A stretch of 8,102 nt of DNA from Hyphomonadaceae bacterium UBA4763 (GTDB lineage Bacteria; Pseudomonadota; Alphaproteobacteria; Caulobacterales; Aquidulcibacteraceae). Of this stretch, positions 6,622-8,102 are shown one piece after another (position 1 is the stretch's first letter; every line of letters starts with the position of its first letter). A program made the position numbers and the translations under genes. The stretch spans positions 1 to 8,102 of the forward strand of contig DHHV01000080.1 in assembly GCA_002403455.1 (NCBI GenBank), read 5' to 3'. The notes beneath the pieces are model-generated. The model made no database searches and was not told the origin of the DNA. It worked only from the letters and a program-made list of their open reading frames with translations.

Positions 6622-6701
6622 TGATCGCCGGGCCGATGGCATGCCTTGGCGATCATCTGCGCGCGCCAAGGGGCGCGCCCGGCGCCAATCTCGATTGCGC
6701 C
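6622..6701 (+). promoter_or_regulatory. Structured 5' leader of rpmI with competing hairpins
   Basis: Three consecutive hairpins can form upstream of the rpmI ribosome binding site: P1, TGATCGCC (6622-6629) with GGCGATCA (6648-6655), eight pairs plus an inner GGC/GCC; P2, GCGCGCC (6661-6667) with GGCGCGC (6672-6678), seven pairs and an AAGG loop; P3, GGCGC (6681-6685) with GCGCC (6697-6701), extended by AAT/ATT across one bulged base to a CTCG loop. A fourth pairing, CCTTGGCG (6644-6651) with CGCCAAGG (6664-6671), is a perfect 8-base match that cannot coexist with P1 or P2. No U-run follows, so a translational rather than termination mechanism fits better. In other bacteria L20 represses its own operon by binding such leaders (infC-rpmI-rplT); that this leader does so is inference. 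Confidence 0.5.
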
Positions 6702-6735
6702 GCCCAGCCTTGCTCAAGGCAATAAGGAGTGCAAA

Positions 6736-6939
6736 ATGCCGAAACTGAAGACCAAGTCCGGGGTCAAAAAGCGGTTCAAATTGACCGCGACCGGCAAAGT
6801 AAAGCATGGCGTCGCCGGTAAACGTCACCGGTTGATCAGCCATAATGGCAAATATATCCGTCAGAACCGCGGCACTTCGGTGCTGGCCAAGCCCGACGCC
6901 GATCGCGTCAAGTTGTGGCTGCCCTACGGCCTTGACTGA
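6736..6939 (+). CDS. rpmI: 50S ribosomal protein L35
   Basis: L35 is a small basic protein of the large ribosomal subunit. The 67-residue product starts Met-Pro-Lys-Leu-Lys-Thr-Lys-Ser-Gly, the family's hallmark N-terminus, has Lys-Arg-Phe-Lys-Leu-Thr-Ala-Thr-Gly-Lys-Val-Lys next, a central Gly-Lys-Arg-His-Arg-Leu, and the usual length. AAGGAG (6724-6729) lies six bases before the ATG. The frame stays open upstream to about 6646, but that stretch is the structured leader and not part of L35. rplT follows after 43 bases. infC, which precedes rpmI in many bacteria, is absent; flgL is there instead. Confidence 0.97.
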   Translation: MPKLKTKSGVKKRFKLTATGKVKHGVAGKRHRLISHNGKYIRQNRGTSVLAKPDADRVKLWLPYGLD

Positions 6940-6982
6940 CAGTTTTGCGCTTACTTTGACCTAACCCAAAAGGACACCCAAC

Positions 6983-7345
6983 ATGGCTCGCGTTAAACGC
7001 GGCGTTACCGCTCGCGCCGCTCACAAGAAAATCCTCGATCAAGCCAAAGGCTATTATGGCCGCAAGAAAAACACCTTCCGCGCCGCCAATCAGGCGGTCG
7101 AGAAGGCCGGCCAGTACGCCTATGTCGGCCGCAAGCAGAAAAAGCGCAATTTCCGCGCATTGTGGATCCAACGGATCAATGCGGCGGTGCGCCTTGCCGA
7201 TGAGAGCCTCACTTATTCGCGCTTTATTGATGGGCTGAACAAGGCTGGCATCGAGGTCGATCGCAAAGTGATGGCCGAATTGGCGATGAATGCGCCAGAA
7301 GCCTTCCGCGCTCTGGTCGACAAAGCCCGCGTTGCGCTCGCTTAA
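6983..7345 (+). CDS. rplT: 50S ribosomal protein L20
   Basis: L20 is an early-binding assembly protein of the large subunit; in several bacteria it also represses its own operon. The 120-residue product is of normal length and carries the family's sequence throughout: Met-Ala-Arg-Val-Lys-Arg-Gly-Val at the start, a basic extended region to about residue 60 (including Gly-Tyr-Tyr-Gly-Arg-Lys and Arg-Lys-Gln-Lys-Lys-Arg), then a globular RNA-binding half with Leu-Trp-Ile-Gln-Arg-Ile-Asn-Ala and Tyr-Ser-Arg-Phe-Ile-Asp-Gly-Leu. An AAAGGA sequence precedes the ATG by eight bases. It is presumably co-transcribed with rpmI. pheS, the common downstream neighbour, is not present; a PagL-like gene follows after 104 bases. 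I see no clear terminator in that gap. Confidence 0.97.
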   Translation: MARVKRGVTARAAHKKILDQAKGYYGRKKNTFRAANQAVEKAGQYAYVGRKQKKRNFRALWIQRINAAVRLADESLTYSRFIDGLNKAGIEVDRKVMAELAMNAPEAFRALVDKARVALA

Positions 7346-7420
7346 TCGATCTTCTCTTTTGATCACAAAACCGCGCGCGGACATGACGCCGCGTTGATGG
7401 CGCGTGATCGGCGCGCTAGC

Positions 7421-7445
7421 GCTCTTCCCACATGACGGGAAGGGC
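7421..7445 (+). promoter_or_regulatory. Hairpin covering the ribosome binding site of the PagL-like gene
   Basis: GCTCTTCCC (7421-7429) pairs with GGGAAGGGC (7437-7445): eight Watson-Crick pairs plus one G-U, closed by a 7-base loop. The right arm is the purine-rich ribosome binding site of the gene starting at 7450, so the folded form would block initiation. An upstream palindrome GCGCTAGCGC (7413-7422) shares two bases with the left arm. The loop contains an in-frame ATG (7432) with no ribosome binding site of its own. Confidence 0.5.
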
Positions 7446-7449
7446 GGCC

Positions 7450-8102
7450 ATGCAAGACCAAGACAGGTTCAAAACCACCAGAGCGGGCGCGCCGGCGATC
7501 GCGATGCTGGCGGCTAGCTTGGTCATTGCGCCGGTCGCGGCCCAAGAAATCCGCTTTGGCGGGTCGGCCCATGATCTTGATTTTGTCGGCGGCGGCCAAG
7601 CTTCCGAACAAGGGCCCAATCTGGTTGCCGACGTGGTGTTACCGCAGGTCGATTGGGAGTGGCTGAAATGGATCGGCCGCCCGACGGTTTATGTTGGCGG
7701 CAGCGTTAATCTCTCCGACGATACGTCTTTCATCGGCTTTGGCCTCGCCTGGCGGAAGTATTTCTTCAAAGACAAATTTTATGGCGAGTCCAATTTCGGT
7801 TATGTCGTGCATAATGGCACGATTGAAGTGCCGGCCTTAAGCCCCACCAACACCGATGCGCAAAACATCGCTTTGATTGAGCGAAATCTCGAAGAGATTG
7901 AATTCGGATCGCGCGATTTGTTTCGTTCGGCCATCGTGATGGGCTATCAAATCCGCCCGCGCTGGGCGGTGGAGGCGTTTTTCGAGCATTTGTCGCATGG
8001 CCAGATCATCGGCAATGGCAGCAATGAAGGGCTGAATAATCTCGGGGCGCGTCTGGCTTATCGGTTTGGTCCCTCGGCGGCGGAGGGGCGCGCCCGCCGC
8101 AA
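7450..8102 (+). CDS. PagL-family lipid A 3-O-deacylase (acyloxyacyl hydrolase), 3' end cut by the window
   Basis: The 217 visible residues (running off the right edge) resemble the PagL-type outer-membrane beta-barrel family, whose characterised members remove the 3-O acyl chain of lipid A. A signal peptide is clear: basic N-region, hydrophobic 14-30, and Val-Ala-Ala before Q32 as cleavage site. Alternating strand-like segments follow. The family's active-site motif is near the C-terminus: F178-E179-H180-L181-S182, matching the catalytic His-X-Ser, then N192-E193-G194-L195-N196-N197-L198-G199. The position of the catalytic Glu of Pseudomonas PagL appears to be Asn here, as I recall for many annotated homologues, so deacylase activity is not certain. 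The chain reaches Tyr-Arg-Phe-Gly, typical of a last barrel strand, so only a few residues are probably missing. The ATG at 7450 is used because GGGAAGGG precedes it; an in-frame ATG at 7432 has no such signal. Confidence 0.75.
   Translation, partial: MQDQDRFKTTRAGAPAIAMLAASLVIAPVAAQEIRFGGSAHDLDFVGGGQASEQGPNLVADVVLPQVDWEWLKWIGRPTVYVGGSVNLSDDTSFIGFGLAWRKYFFKDKFYGESNFGYVVHNGTIEVPALSPTNTDAQNIALIERNLEEIEFGSRDLFRSAIVMGYQIRPRWAVEAFFEHLSHGQIIGNGSNEGLNNLGARLAYRFGPSAAEGRARR

Noticed and set aside
6646..6735. N-terminal extension of L35 in an open frame
   Set aside because: L35 starts Met-Pro-Lys-Leu-Lys in the family and has a strong ribosome binding site at 6724-6729; the extension is the structured leader.
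3102..7502. Three copies of GCGATCGC (3102-3109, 3970-3977, 7495-7502), the cyanobacterial HIP1 octamer
   Set aside because: All three lie in coding frames, two reading Ala-Ile-Ala and one Gly-Ala-Ile-Ala-type, and fit the codon bias; the rest of the window is not cyanobacterial.

Overview
The window looks like chromosomal DNA from a flagellated alphaproteobacterium. The support is a high-GC, GCG/CGC-rich codon style in most genes, alphaproteobacterial-type FlgK and FlgL, L35 and L20 of the usual lengths, a PagL-like outer-membrane protein, and an intergenic sequence resembling the short dispersed repeats common in Rhizobiales and relatives. I cannot name a genus.

Layout, left to right. (1) 1-129, minus strand: probable 5' end of a gene leaving the left edge. 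(2) 130-482: AT-richer intergenic DNA between divergent genes. (3) 483-1040, plus: a two-domain protein with an N-terminal GYF_2-like domain and a C-terminal Cas2/SinR-like domain, lower in GC than its surroundings. (4) 1041-1150: convergent gap with a REP-like element. (5) 1151-2251, minus: a GNAT/FemAB-type (CelD/BioF2-like) acyltransferase with a strong palindrome in its 3' end. (6) 2517-3320, plus: a signal-peptide-bearing, proline-rich protein with a YbjN/CesT-like C-terminal domain. (7) 3442-6532, plus: flgK and flgL, the hook-filament junction genes, probably co-transcribed. (8) 6736-7345, plus: rpmI and rplT behind a strongly structured leader. (9) 7450 to the right edge, plus: a PagL-type lipid A deacylase family member, cut near its C-terminus, whose ribosome binding site lies in a hairpin.

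FlgK and FlgL join the flagellar hook to the filament. The secreted protein just upstream may belong to the same envelope programme, but that is inference from position. rpmI-rplT is a housekeeping ribosomal pair; neither infC upstream nor pheST downstream is present here, so the usual synteny is broken on both sides.

The observations most worth a second look are: the GYF_2 plus Cas2-like fusion; the complete absence of Lys, His, Cys, Trp, Tyr and internal Met from about 1,010 residues of FlgK plus FlgL; mutually exclusive pairings in the rpmI leader; and the hairpin covering the ribosome binding site of the PagL-like gene. I found no CRISPR array, tRNA, rRNA, transposase or complete mobile element.
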